A stretch of DNA of 36,179 bases from Microcoleus sp. FACHB-1515 (GTDB taxonomy: Bacteria > Cyanobacteriota > Cyanobacteriia > Elainellales > Elainellaceae). The stretch covers positions 1-36,179 of the forward strand of contig NZ_JACJPO010000090.1 in NCBI RefSeq assembly GCF_014696105.1, in the 5' to 3' direction. Below are positions 1 to 8,717 of this stretch, piece after piece (the first letter of the stretch is position 1; each line of letters begins with the position of its first letter). The position numbers and the translations under genes are program-made. The notes under the pieces were generated by a model. It made no database searches. It was not told the origin of the DNA and saw only the letters and a list, made by a program, of their open reading frames with translations.

Positions 1-60
1 ATAGCGCTGCTCTAACTCGTCCACACTCAAATGCTCGGCGATTTGAATTCGTTTGGGCAT
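1..60 (-). CDS. IS630-type transposase, N-terminal fragment (runs off window)
   Basis: Only the first 20 codons lie in the window, starting at the ATG complementary to 58-60. The visible peptide starts MPKRIQIAEHLSVDELEQRY. This resembles the opening of cyanobacterial IS630-family transposases, where a helix-turn-helix domain follows. The rest lies beyond position 1. The neighbouring ParB-like pseudogene loses its homology near 115-120 and ends in a few unrelated codons, so the element probably inserted there and its terminus lies between about 61 and 120. The family call rests on a short N-terminal match and should be checked with flanking sequence. Confidence 0.55.
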   Translation of the reverse strand, partial: MPKRIQIAEHLSVDELEQRY

Positions 61-86
61 TGGTCGTATCAAGTGCTACCCCTTTA

Positions 87-626
87 TTATGGGCTTTTAC
101 CCGGATTTAATATTATACCCTTCGCCGCATTGTTCATGCGGTAAAGCAAACTGACGACTTCTGTACTGCATCCAAGCTGAATTTCCAGCAGTCGCAGCGT
201 GTTGTCCAACTCTTCTAGGGCGCTAAAGCCGCGACGATTCGAGTTCTCAGAAATGGCGGCATGAAAGGCAGTGCGATCGTCCCAGTTGAACACCTTGACC
301 GGAACCGTTTCCAGTTCCAAAATTCTCGCTGCCTTAAACCGCCGCAGTCCGGCTACAAGTTCGTAACCCGATCGCTGCGGATGTGGTCGCACCGAGGCGA
401 TCGAATGCCGTTCGGCTGAATGTCATTAAGCGCCCACTGCTGCAATTCTTCCGGGTCGTAGTAGTGGCGCACAGGTTTTCCGTCTGGAACAAAGCTGAAG
501 GTGCAGGCAATTTCCTCTCAGGGCACGATCTGCTCTTTGGTTTCTTCTGCGGCTTGAGCAATCTTCTGGGTCGCCTGCCCAAAGACAAAGCTGAGTTCTT
601 CGCTGCTGGCAATCGCATCTTTTCAT
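87..626 (-). pseudogene. ParB-like partition protein, frameshifted and truncated
   Basis: Three reading frames on the minus strand join into one ParB-like protein. From about 620 the frame reads KDAIASSEELSFVFGQATQK and stops at a TGA after EQIVP. The same frame resumes with EEIACTFSFVPDGKPVRHYY and LNDIQPNGIRSP. A shifted frame from about 392 then carries the ParB/Srx core, SGYELVAGLRRFKAARILEL followed by ETVPVKVF. At least one stop and one or two frameshifts break the gene. The 3' end is lost near 115, probably to the adjacent transposase-bearing element. Intact relatives are chromosome or plasmid partition proteins or related DNA-binding regulators. The palindrome at 652-675 lies just upstream and may have been its binding site. 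No parA is visible. Confidence 0.75.
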
Positions 627-651
627 CGTTTTGATCGATCGCGACACAATC

Positions 652-675
652 TTTAACCAAAACGTTTTGGTTAAA
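652..675. promoter_or_regulatory. Perfect 24-bp palindrome upstream of the ParB-like pseudogene
   Basis: Positions 652-663 read TTTAACCAAAAC, and 664-675 are the exact reverse complement, so the element has perfect twofold symmetry with no spacer. It ends 26 bp upstream of the presumed first codon of the ParB-like pseudogene. It may be an operator or a parS-like binding site for that protein. It differs from the common chromosomal parS sequence. With short A/T arms it could also form a cruciform or hairpin. Confidence 0.6.
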
Positions 676-801
676 TTTAACAAGATGGATCGGGCGTTGG
701 AGAGATAAAAGGCAGAGCGATCGCGGTTTTATTTAGACAATCAGTCAGCGACGAGTGAGCGTCAGCATCGCATAATTGGGGTTCAGTGTTGCCCTATTTC
801 C

Positions 802-2466
802 ATGCATCAGAAGCTTCTTCATCCAAACTGGGTCGTTGCCTGGGGAAGTGCAGCCCGATCGCCCTCCGCAACCTGGGCAACTCCTGGTTTTGCCGTGATC
901 GGAGTGCAGCCCACTTTCAGCCCCAGTCAGCGATTTGTTCTGGTGGGTGACTGCTGCTTCGATCGCACCATCCTGCTTCAAAAGCAACCTGATGCGGCTG
1001 AACTGAGTGACTTGGCGATCGTTGCTCAGCTTTGGGAGCAGTGGGAGACTGAAACGCTGAACTTGATTGAAGGACAGTTTGCCCTTGCCGTATGGGATCA
1101 AGAGCGCCAAGTGCTTTGCTTAGGACGCGATCGCGTGGGAGCCAAAACGCTCTACTACACCACAGCGGGAACAACGCGATGGATTGCGCCTCGGTTGCGA
1201 TCGCTCAATTCGTATCACGCTCACGACCTCGACCCGATCGCCCTGCGCGACTACTTGTGCTGTGCCTTTGTGCCCGGAGCGCAGACGCTTTGGCAAGGTG
1301 TGCGAGAGTTGCGTCCCGGCAGCTATTTGCGTCCACTCGATGCTCAACCGCAGCGCTACTGGCAACCGCAAGAGCAAATCGCTCACACCGATCGCTCGAT
1401 CGATTGGCACGCCGGACGAGTGCGATCGCTGCTCGAAGAACGAGTGCAGCAGGCGCTTCCAGTGGGTGAATCGGTTGGCGCGTTTCTCTCTGGGGGAATT
1501 GATTCAAGCTGTGTGACGGCGATCGCGGCTCGACTGCACGATCGTCCGGTTCACACTTTTTCGATTCACTTTGGCGATCGCTATCCCAGTGAAATTGAAT
1601 TTGCGAATTGGGTTGCTGCTCACTGCCGCACGTCGCACCACATCCTCGAAGTTTCGCCGCGACAAATCTGGCAACTGCTGCCGGAAACTTTAGCGGCAAT
1701 GGATGATCCGGTGGGCGAAGGTTTGACGGTTCCAAATTTGCTGCTGGCGCGATCGGCCAAACAGTTTGTCAACCTGGTTCTCAATGGCGAAGGCGGCGAT
1801 CCCTGCTTTGCGGGTCCTAAAAATAAACCGATGCTGCTGAACAGTTTGTACGGTTCCGCAGGGGAAGATGCGATCGCGGCTTACCTCACTTCTTTTCAAA
1901 AATGTTTTGTGGATCTACCGCGCCTGCTGAAGCCGGAAGTTTGGAGTGCAATCAAAGATCAACCGTTTGTTTTTACTCCCGAACTTGAAAAAAGAGAGAC
2001 AACGTTTCTGAACAAACTGATGCTGCTGAACATCGAGTTTAAGGGAGCTGATTACATTTTGACGAAGGTGAATAATCTCACCGCTGCGGCTGAATTGAAA
2101 GCGCGATCGCCCCTATTCGATCCGCGCATGGTCGAATTGAGCCTGCAAATTCCGCCAGAATACAAGCTGTCGGGCGCACAGGAAAAAGCAGTCCTCAAAG
2201 CGGCTGTCGCCGATGTGCTGCCGGATGTGATTATTAACCGTCCAAAAAGCGGCATGGTGATGTCGATGCAGCAGTGGTTTTTGACACACTGGCAGCGGCA
2301 GGCACGATCGCTGCTGCTCAATCGAAATGCGGCGATCGCGCCCTATCTCAATCAATCTTTGATCCGCGACTGGCTCAACTATCGCGGCGAAGTTTTCCCC
2401 CGCTATGGCCTGAAGCTGTGGCTGCTGGTGACGCTGGAAACTTGGCTTCAGGTGAATCGCCGCTAG
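802..2466 (+). CDS. Asparagine-synthetase-like amide ligase lacking the glutaminase Cys
   Basis: A 554-residue protein of the asparagine synthetase B superfamily. The C-terminal ATP-pyrophosphatase domain starts with the PP-loop SGGIDSS at residues 229-235, and a later GEGGDPCFAG segment corresponds to the synthetase GExGDE region. The N-terminal 190 residues look like a degraded Ntn glutaminase domain: the protein starts MHQKLL instead of MCG, so the nucleophilic Cys2 needed to release ammonia from glutamine is absent. Relatives with this lesion include lasso-peptide cyclases, beta-lactam synthetase and carbapenam synthetase, which adenylate a carboxylate and use an amine on the substrate. 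A second, divergent copy lies on the opposite strand at 5756-7477, and the two may act in one pathway. No lasso precursor or B1/B2 partner is visible. The product is unknown. Confidence 0.88.
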   Translation: MHQKLLHPNWVVAWGSAARSPSATWATPGFAVIGVQPTFSPSQRFVLVGDCCFDRTILLQKQPDAAELSDLAIVAQLWEQWETETLNLIEGQFALAVWDQERQVLCLGRDRVGAKTLYYTTAGTTRWIAPRLRSLNSYHAHDLDPIALRDYLCCAFVPGAQTLWQGVRELRPGSYLRPLDAQPQRYWQPQEQIAHTDRSIDWHAGRVRSLLEERVQQALPVGESVGAFLSGGIDSSCVTAIAARLHDRPVHTFSIHFGDRYPSEIEFANWVAAHCRTSHHILEVSPRQIWQLLPETLAAMDDPVGEGLTVPNLLLARSAKQFVNLVLNGEGGDPCFAGPKNKPMLLNSLYGSAGEDAIAAYLTSFQKCFVDLPRLLKPEVWSAIKDQPFVFTPELEKRETTFLNKLMLLNIEFKGADYILTKVNNLTAAAELKARSPLFDPRMVELSLQIPPEYKLSGAQEKAVLKAAVADVLPDVIINRPKSGMVMSMQQWFLTHWQRQARSLLLNRNAAIAPYLNQSLIRDWLNYRGEVFPRYGLKLWLLVTLETWLQVNRR

Positions 2467-2559
2467 CAGTGACTTGATCGAAAATGAGCAGGTTTAGCCA
2501 ATTTGAACTAAAGGCGATCGTCTCCGCTAAGATATACTCAAAACTTCAGAACATTAAGG

Positions 2560-3176
2560 ATGATCCAGCTTTTTCTGCCTGAACTAAAACCGGGAACTGT
2601 TTTACAACTGTGCTGCTCCTACCGCGATTATGAGCGCATGGTTGTCCAGCGAGGAAATAGCAGCATTCCTCGCTTCAAGTATCGGAATGGAGCGCTTTTG
2701 ATTATGGTTCCACTATCGGAGCACGGCAAGAATGCGGATGTCGTACCAGATATCATCAAGACCTTGCTGGATCACCAAAATCAAATTTACGATTCATTCA
2801 CTCCCATTACGTTGACTTTGCCAGAAACCAGCGGAATTGAGCCGGATCATTGCTTTTACATTACAAATTGGGAAGCCGTTCAAGGAAAAAACGTATCAAT
2901 TGGCAAACTGATCCACCACCCGATCTTGTAGTAGAAGTTGATGTTACCAGCTTCAGCGCGGTCGAAGACTACATTCCCTACAAAGTGCCCGAAGTCTGGA
3001 TGCTCAAAGAGAAACTGTATATCTACAGCTTTGCAGATGGACAATATTTTGAAAGTATTCAGAGCCGCTATTTCCCCGAATATAACCTTCAAAAACTTGT
3101 GGCAGAAACGCTGCAAACGGCCTACGAACAAAATACGAGCATGGCGATTCGGCGTTTGCGCTCTTTGTTGCAATAG
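2560..3176 (+). pseudogene. Uma2-family (DUF820) putative endonuclease, split by a -1 frameshift
   Basis: Two overlapping frames make one Uma2-family protein. The first frame (2560-2931) carries the N-terminal part, with PDHCFYITNWEAVQGK near its end. The -1 frame then continues with INWQTDPPPDLVVEVDVTS, the PD-(D/E)XK-like core, and YKVPEVWMLKE, ending at the TAG at 3174-3176. The shift falls on a six-A run at 2886-2891. In the zero frame the sequence reads A AAA AAC (2886-2892), the layout of a -1 slippery heptamer. Loss of one A, a sequencing error or true recoding would all fit. Uma2 genes are very numerous in cyanobacteria and of unclear function, so simple decay is the default reading. 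Confidence 0.75.
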
Positions 3177-3223
3177 TTAAGAAAAATCTGGCGATCGAAA
3201 TTTTGCTTTTCACCGAATATGCT

Positions 3224-4534
3224 TCAGCCGAAGCTATCTGACACAAATACATAGCCACCCCCGTAGGCCGCACCATCATCGACTAGAATCAAACCGTCAT
3301 TGCTCTGTGGATCGGTTTGGGCAAGGCCATAGTTGACGACGCGCAGCAATCGCTGAGGTGTAAACGACTCTAGTTCGACACAATTACCTGCTTCTAACCA
3401 CGCAATTTCTTGAGCCGTTAAACTTTGGCGGACTGCATCCGGCAGTTGACGGGCGGCTTGTGCCATTGCTTCGGATTTTTGTACAAACAAATTGCGATTT
3501 GCCAAGATTTGTCTGGGTGAAACGCCCAAATCTAAAATTGTGACAGCTTGATTGGCGAACCATTCAGAACTCGATCGCAACTGATAAATTAAACTTACTC
3601 CGATCGCACTCGCATCATGCAGCGCATATACCTTTAAATCAGGATTGCGCCTGAGCATTTCGATTACCGTATTGAAGATATTTTGTGGATAGCCACCGAT
3701 GCTTAAAATTGCGCAGTTGTTTTCAAAATGAACGTTATTGGCAATGAGAAATTGGGCGATCGCGTCGCTGTCGCAAACAATGGCGCGATCGAAACTATAA
3801 GCGCTCACTTCGGGATCAATGCTAGCAGGCAAAGCAGCTTGAACCGGAGCAGGCAGCAGTTTTTCAACTTCGCCATTCACCGACTGCCAGCGCTGTAACC
3901 ACACCGCACTCATCGCGGCAGTAACGATGAACTCCTCGCCAATTTTCTGCTGACGATGCCTCTGAAAATAACCCAGCCACACCGAAAGTATTGCTAAGAT
4001 CGCAGACATAATATAGCCTGCAAAAATACCGTTTACCGTACTTATAAAAATGCCAACTACTGCAATCAAAATTCCCAAAACCTGAAGATTGATGGCATTT
4101 GCTCTTCTACTGCGGCTGCTCTGTTGAGATGATTCACTACCTGAAAAAAATGTCAAGATCCACAGAAGATTGAAGATTGAGAAGAGGACAAGTAGCGCAA
4201 CCGGGGAGCCTCCTGTGATAGCCCCAAAGAAGAAAAATCCCCAAACCGTTAAGAAGAAATAGACAAGAATCCAAGCTAAGCCTGATGAATTTTTCGCTTT
4301 TAGCCGTCGATCGATAAAATACAAAAACTGTTTCGGCGTGAAAAATAGTATATTCTGACTGGAAATGTCGTCGATCGCTTTCTTGAAAAACGGATCGGTG
4401 AATGCAAATTTTTTATCGGTAACAGTCGCGGGTTCAAAGGCAAATGGATGATTACACTGTTTGCAGTGACCATTGTTGCGGGTGCGATCGGCCAAAAGAT
4501 TATCGGCTCCACACTGAATACATCTCATTCCCAT
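3224..4534 (-). CDS. Zinc-ribbon membrane protein of unknown function
   Basis: About 436 residues. A GTG at 4543 opens the frame, but the ATG at 4534 is preceded by GAGG at a 7-nt distance and is the better start. The N-terminus carries a CxxC...CxxC zinc ribbon (Cys5, 8, 24 and 27 from this ATG). Roughly residues 80-205 hold four strongly hydrophobic stretches. The last 200 residues form a soluble domain with FDRAIVCDSD and YALHDASAIG segments. These remind one of acidic Toprim-like motifs, but I cannot assign a family. It is the last gene of the minus-strand operon, starting 14 bp after the stop of the LysA-like gene, so it probably serves the same pathway as the two enzymes. A transport, sensing or anchoring role is only a guess. 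Confidence 0.8.
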   Translation of the reverse strand: MGMRCIQCGADNLLADRTRNNGHCKQCNHPFAFEPATVTDKKFAFTDPFFKKAIDDISSQNILFFTPKQFLYFIDRRLKAKNSSGLAWILVYFFLTVWGFFFFGAITGGSPVALLVLFSIFNLLWILTFFSGSESSQQSSRSRRANAINLQVLGILIAVVGIFISTVNGIFAGYIMSAILAILSVWLGYFQRHRQQKIGEEFIVTAAMSAVWLQRWQSVNGEVEKLLPAPVQAALPASIDPEVSAYSFDRAIVCDSDAIAQFLIANNVHFENNCAILSIGGYPQNIFNTVIEMLRRNPDLKVYALHDASAIGVSLIYQLRSSSEWFANQAVTILDLGVSPRQILANRNLFVQKSEAMAQAARQLPDAVRQSLTAQEIAWLEAGNCVELESFTPQRLLRVVNYGLAQTDPQSNDGLILVDDGAAYGGGYVFVSDSFG

Positions 4535-4547
4535 TGCTGTCACCTCA

Positions 4548-5759
4548 TTAGAAAACTTGACCGTTTAACAAGATTGAATAGTCTTCGCGCTGTCGAATCA
4601 ATCGATGTTGATTGCCTTTAATTAATATTTCAGCCGGACGCGGACGATGCAGAAAATGGGACGACATCGCATAGCCGTAAGCACCGCAATCTAAAATTGC
4701 AATTTCATCTCCAATTTCAAGTTTGGGAAGCCAACAGTTTCGCCCTAAATAATCTCGCGAATAGGTTGTATTTCCACAAATGTCAGTTGAATTTAACGTT
4801 CCAGTTGCCCAAGTCGCGATCGATCGATAGCCGCCATGCACAGCGGGAACTGAAAGATTTGCAACCGTCGTATCCACACCAACAATTTGCCGATCGTCTT
4901 GCCATTTGACTGAAACCACTTTTGCAATCAAAGTGCCGCAGCCTGCGATCGCTGCACGTCCGGGTTCAATCAGCAGTTCGATACCGTTCCGGGACGCCAC
5001 GATCGATCGGGGCAAAGTCGCCAGCTTTTGAGCGATCGCCGCGCCAAATTCCGGCCAGTCGAACGCCGCGCCGGATCGATAGGGATAACCGAAGCCGCCG
5101 CCAAAGTCGAGCGATCGCCAGTCGGGAAGCTGCTGGGCGATCGTGATGACGCGATCGATCGACTGGGTAAATGCGCGGGTGGCGTTCGTTCCCGTGCCTC
5201 GGTAGAAGTGCAGTCCGGTGACAGCGAAGTTGTGCTGCTGAGCGATCGCATGGGCAGCGGCAAATTCAGCGGGGCGAATTCCGATGCGGCTGTCTCCGGT
5301 GAGGTCGGGATCGTTGAGGCGGAGGCCGAGTTTGGGCTGGTGGACTCGATCGACTGCACAGTCGCAAAACGCTTGCAGTTGTGAGAGGCTGTCGAAATTG
5401 AAGCGATCGATTCCCCAGTCGATTAGCTGCTCGATGTCGGCGCGGCTGAGGTTGCTGCCGCTGTAGACGATGCGAGGAGGTGAAAATCCTGCTTTCAAGC
5501 CGAGAAACACATCGCCCGGAGTGTTGGCATGTAGTCCCCAGCCTGCTTGCTCAACGATTTGCAAAAGGGCGATATTGCCGTTGGTGACGCTGGCGAAATG
5601 AAATTGCGTATCGGGATGGGAAATCGATCGCCCAATCTGGTCAAGCGTTTGACGCAGGCGATCGCCATCGTAAACATACAGCGGCGACCCGTAAGCCGTC
5701 AGCAATTCTTGCGCGACAGTTTGAGAGAAGGGCGGCGAAATCACTTCAGCATCGCTCAT
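4548..5759 (-). CDS. LysA-like fold-type III protein without the usual PLP lysine
   Basis: 403 residues. The start at 5759 is chosen because its ATG overlaps the TGA of the upstream gene (ATGA), with GGAG six bases upstream. The frame stays open further upstream, but inside that gene. The protein has the architecture of diaminopimelate/ornithine decarboxylases: GGGFGYPY at 220-227 (phosphate-binding glycines), EPGR at 265-268, a Cys at 328 in the ICGNTTYSRD segment, and CGAYGYAMSS at 358-367 followed by RPRPAEIL. The family block YAVKAN, whose Lys binds PLP, aligns with FASVTNGN at 55-62, so Val58 stands where the Schiff-base Lys is expected. It therefore may not be a decarboxylase. It could bind PLP without covalent linkage, use another residue, or have a non-catalytic role. 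It is translationally coupled to the synthetase-like enzyme. Confidence 0.85.
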   Translation of the reverse strand: MSDAEVISPPFSQTVAQELLTAYGSPLYVYDGDRLRQTLDQIGRSISHPDTQFHFASVTNGNIALLQIVEQAGWGLHANTPGDVFLGLKAGFSPPRIVYSGSNLSRADIEQLIDWGIDRFNFDSLSQLQAFCDCAVDRVHQPKLGLRLNDPDLTGDSRIGIRPAEFAAAHAIAQQHNFAVTGLHFYRGTGTNATRAFTQSIDRVITIAQQLPDWRSLDFGGGFGYPYRSGAAFDWPEFGAAIAQKLATLPRSIVASRNGIELLIEPGRAAIAGCGTLIAKVVSVKWQDDRQIVGVDTTVANLSVPAVHGGYRSIATWATGTLNSTDICGNTTYSRDYLGRNCWLPKLEIGDEIAILDCGAYGYAMSSHFLHRPRPAEILIKGNQHRLIRQREDYSILLNGQVF

Positions 5760-7477
5760 GGCAGGCTCCGTTGATATCTCCAAATCTGCTGTCCGATCGC
5801 AGGCGGAAGCCAAAAGACCGAATCGATCGATCGCCTCACCGGAATTTCGCCTAGCACCTCGGTTCGCCATGCCTGCCACATGATCAGCAGCCACAGGTTA
5901 TTGCCAATGTAGCGATCGCGCATCGCCACGCCAAGTCGTCCAGATAACATTGCCTCAGCTAAATGCGGTTGCCAGCGATTTTCCGATCGCAGCACGTTGG
6001 GATTGAGCCACTGCCCAATTGAATGCCACAGTTCGTGGTAATACCAAACCTTGAGCGGAACACCCATGCCGCGCTTTTCGCGCCAAACAATTTCCGGCGG
6101 CAGCCAGCGATCGGCAGCTTTTTTGAGAATATATTTTTCGCAAGCGCCCCGCAGCATCAGTTCTCCCGGCAGTTGAAACGTCCAAGCCGTCAGGTCGAAA
6201 TCGCAAAAGGGCGATCGCACCCACAACCCATTCGCAAATGCCAGCGCAGTTGCTCGCGGCTGAATATTCTGTGCGCCTTTGAGCATCAGTGAAGCGCGGC
6301 GCAGTCTTGCCAGCAGGGAGGGGCAAACGGTGGGATCGATCGCCTCTTTCAGGTAAACGCTCAGGTCGTGCGATCGAATTTGGGCGAATAGTTCTGACGA
6401 AAAAATTTGCGCCTCATAGCTAAAAAAGCGCTGAAACGTCCGCAAATACTGCTGTTCAAACGATTCCGCTGCGGCAGGATGAGCGGCACTGTATACGCCA
6501 TCTGCAATCAGCGGCTTGTTCGTCCATCCGGCAAAAAGCTGATCGCCATTCTCGCCATTGAACACAACCCGTACATCCTGCGCCGCTGCCTGCTTAAGCA
6601 AGAATAGCGGAGCCGTCGTGCCATCGCCATAGGGTAAATCGATCGCCCTTGCCGTTGCCCGAATCGCCTGCCGGATGGATTTGCCCGTTGCCCCCACGCG
6701 AATCAGCGGAATCTTCAGCCAGTCCGCCACCTGCTGAGCATAAGGCAGTTCGGAATATCCCTCGACACCAAAATCAAGCGCATAGGCTCGCACCTTCAAT
6801 CCCGCTTCGACTAGCAGAGCCGTGATGAGCGAAGAATCAATCCCGCCCGAAAGCAAAACGCCAACAGGCTCATCGATCGCCAAATCTGCCACCTGTCGTT
6901 CGATCGCCTGCCTAAGAAGCATTTGGAGTTGGGCGATCGCTTCATCCTCATGCCGCAGCAGCTTCGGAGCTTCGTGCCAAGCGAAATTCAGCAGTTCCAC
7001 TTGCGGCTCTGCATCCGCCCGCCGCCAAACCATTTCCGTTCCCGCACTCACGGAGGCGATTTGCTCGATCGGCGTCAAGGGCGTGGGCACGTAGGAAAAA
7101 CAGGCGTAGCTGTGCAGAGCGATCGCGCTTACCTTGGGGGCAGCAATCAGCGGCAGCAGCAGTTGCCAACGAGTCGAAAACCAAATCGTTTGATTCAACC
7201 GCAGCCAGTACAGCGGCACTCGTCCAAACGGATCGCGCCCTAAGTGTAACCGTCCCGCTTCCACGATCGCCCAAGCATCTCCCGGCAGTTCGCTAGACTG
7301 GACGCGACCACAGGCCGTGAGCGTGACGCGATCGCAGGTGAGCGGTAAAGCAGACGCGATTGCCCAGCGATCGCCCTGCCGGATTGAGTAATCTGGCGCG
7401 AATTGCCGCAGCATTTCAGTGCAATTTTCCTGACCCCAATAGCCGAGAAAATGAGCAGGTTTACCAATTTCGCCCAT
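5756..7477 (-). CDS. Second asparagine-synthetase-like ligase lacking the glutaminase Cys
   Basis: 573 residues. The PP-loop SGGIDSS lies at 210-216, within EPVGVLLSGGIDSSLITALL. A later NGENGDQLFAGWTNKP segment is the counterpart of the synthetase active-site loop, and a basic EKRGMGVPLKVWYY stretch lies near the C-terminus. The N-terminus starts MGEIGKPAHFLGYWG, with no Cys2, so glutamine hydrolysis should be absent. It retains the GRDPFGRVPLYW block typical of asparagine synthetase N-terminal domains. The stop codon of the preceding membrane-protein gene abuts its ATG (TAGATG), and its own stop overlaps the LysA-like start (ATGA). The tight coupling suggests a multi-step pathway on an amino-acid-derived substrate. 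It is a diverged paralogue of the plus-strand enzyme at 802-2466. Confidence 0.88.
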   Translation of the reverse strand: MGEIGKPAHFLGYWGQENCTEMLRQFAPDYSIRQGDRWAIASALPLTCDRVTLTACGRVQSSELPGDAWAIVEAGRLHLGRDPFGRVPLYWLRLNQTIWFSTRWQLLLPLIAAPKVSAIALHSYACFSYVPTPLTPIEQIASVSAGTEMVWRRADAEPQVELLNFAWHEAPKLLRHEDEAIAQLQMLLRQAIERQVADLAIDEPVGVLLSGGIDSSLITALLVEAGLKVRAYALDFGVEGYSELPYAQQVADWLKIPLIRVGATGKSIRQAIRATARAIDLPYGDGTTAPLFLLKQAAAQDVRVVFNGENGDQLFAGWTNKPLIADGVYSAAHPAAAESFEQQYLRTFQRFFSYEAQIFSSELFAQIRSHDLSVYLKEAIDPTVCPSLLARLRRASLMLKGAQNIQPRATALAFANGLWVRSPFCDFDLTAWTFQLPGELMLRGACEKYILKKAADRWLPPEIVWREKRGMGVPLKVWYYHELWHSIGQWLNPNVLRSENRWQPHLAEAMLSGRLGVAMRDRYIGNNLWLLIMWQAWRTEVLGEIPVRRSIDSVFWLPPAIGQQIWRYQRSLP

Positions 7478-8101
7478 CTACTGCACCGTAAATGACTCAT
7501 TGCTGAGGACACGCCCATCGATCGACATTCGCACTTCCCAATTTCCCGGAGGGGCAGCAGAGCCAATGTTGTAGAAGCAGTAGGTGTCCCAAATTGGGGT
7601 ATCGATCGATCGCGTTTGATACCGCCCCTGGTGCACCGTTTGGCCGCTCGGATCGATCCAGTCACACTGTAAGGAAAGCTGGCGATCGATTGGCGCATTC
7701 TCCAGCGTCACACGATAGAAAACACGGGGATCACTTTGGCGGTTGACAGTCGTAATACTGTCGCCGCTCGTCTCAGATAAAGCAATTCGGTCTTGCCCTG
7801 CTCTCACTTCAGCCGTTTGCTGCTGCCGAGTTTGCCCAAACAGAACGCCCGCGCCGATCGCGCCGATCGCAACTGCTGCTGTGGCAAGCATTAACAGGCG
7901 GTTGCGTCGCTGCTGTTTTTCCAAGGCTTCGCGGCGGCGCAACTGAGCGATCGCGTCTTCTAAAAGCTCATCTGGCAAATTCAACTCGCGCAAAATTTCG
8001 CTCACCTGCTGCGGCGTTAATTCTGATTCGCGCCGCTGCGATAGCTGCTCAATTTCAGCAATCACAGCGGCAAGTTGAGCTTGAGTTAAACGAGATTCCA
8101 T
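7478..8101 (-). CDS. Single-pass membrane protein, first gene of the synthetase operon
   Basis: 207 residues. The first 65 residues are charged and helical, with a basic KQQRRNR run. One hydrophobic segment follows at about 68-88 (LLMLATAAVAIGAIGAGVLF). The remaining 115 residues form a compact domain with LSLQCDWIDPSGQTVHQGRY and WDTYCFYNIG segments, probably a beta-sandwich on the outer face of the membrane given the positive-inside rule. I recognise it as a type found in cyanobacteria but cannot name a function. It is the first gene of the run 8101 to 3224, and its stop directly abuts the next start. It may sense a ligand, anchor the pathway or take part in export. Confidence 0.78.
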   Translation of the reverse strand: MESRLTQAQLAAVIAEIEQLSQRRESELTPQQVSEILRELNLPDELLEDAIAQLRRREALEKQQRRNRLLMLATAAVAIGAIGAGVLFGQTRQQQTAEVRAGQDRIALSETSGDSITTVNRQSDPRVFYRVTLENAPIDRQLSLQCDWIDPSGQTVHQGRYQTRSIDTPIWDTYCFYNIGSAAPPGNWEVRMSIDGRVLSNESFTVQ

Positions 8102-8336
8102 AGTGCTTGACCGCGATCGAGTCTACAGCGCTTTACTTTTTAAGATACATCGCTCAATTTTCTTTTACTGACACAAGTGCGATCGCAACTGCTCCTAGTT
8201 CCACCTTAACGGTCATTGAACAACGATCGATCGCCGTCATTTTTCACTTGAGCGGCTTTGAGCGCTTGGGTTTCAAAGAAAGCCGCTTCTGCTAACAATT
8301 CGTCTGCCCGCTGCACATAGCGATCGAAACTGTTAG

Positions 8337-8717
8337 TCGATCGGCGAGAAATACGGCACACTGGCTTGGCGATCGCTACCCATGTCGAGCTTGGTTCAAG
8401 ACTATGAAAGCCGCTTGATTTTGGCAGGTTATTCTGCTGACTTTCCGGCTAGCAATCCGGGTCGAAGCGCAGGGGTTCACATGGGATGCAGCATTTTAGG
8501 AGAAGTGGAAGGCAGTCTGATTCATGATTGCGATATGACGGGCGGTTCGTCTGGAGGCCCAATTCTTGCTTTCATTGATGATGAGTTTCGGATTGTGGCG
8601 CTCAATGCTGCTGAGCTAGTTGAAGAAGGAACGATCGATGGCGATCGAGTTCGTGCCGGAATTGTGAATTACGGAATCAAGATTTCTGAAATTACCAGCG
8701 CGATCGCCCAAAGGTAA
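8337..8717 (+). pseudogene. Trypsin-like serine protease, C-terminal remnant
   Basis: The frame is open from the TAG at 8334 and reads IGEKYGTLAWRSLP before the internal ATG at 8382, so coding-like sequence extends upstream of any good start. The peptide contains HDCDMTGGSSGGPILAF, the serine-nucleophile block of chymotrypsin-fold proteases. The catalytic His and Asp, which belong in the N-terminal half, are missing. I found no continuation in other frames upstream (8107-8336). It is therefore a truncated protease rather than an active enzyme. It sits directly upstream of the exported CHAT protein. Confidence 0.6.

Noticed and set aside
5760-5894. Upstream extension of the LysA-like gene
   Set aside because: It lies within the synthetase gene. 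The ATG at 5759 has a good ribosome site and an ATGA overlap, and the decarboxylase-like sequence begins just after it.
802-7477. Lasso-peptide cluster
   Set aside because: The synthetases resemble lasso cyclases in lacking Cys2, but no B1 (RRE) or B2 (transglutaminase-like) protein and no precursor peptide were found in the window.
8107-8295. 62-residue plus-strand frame
   Set aside because: No ribosome site or family resemblance. It lies in the divergent gap after the minus-strand operon start.
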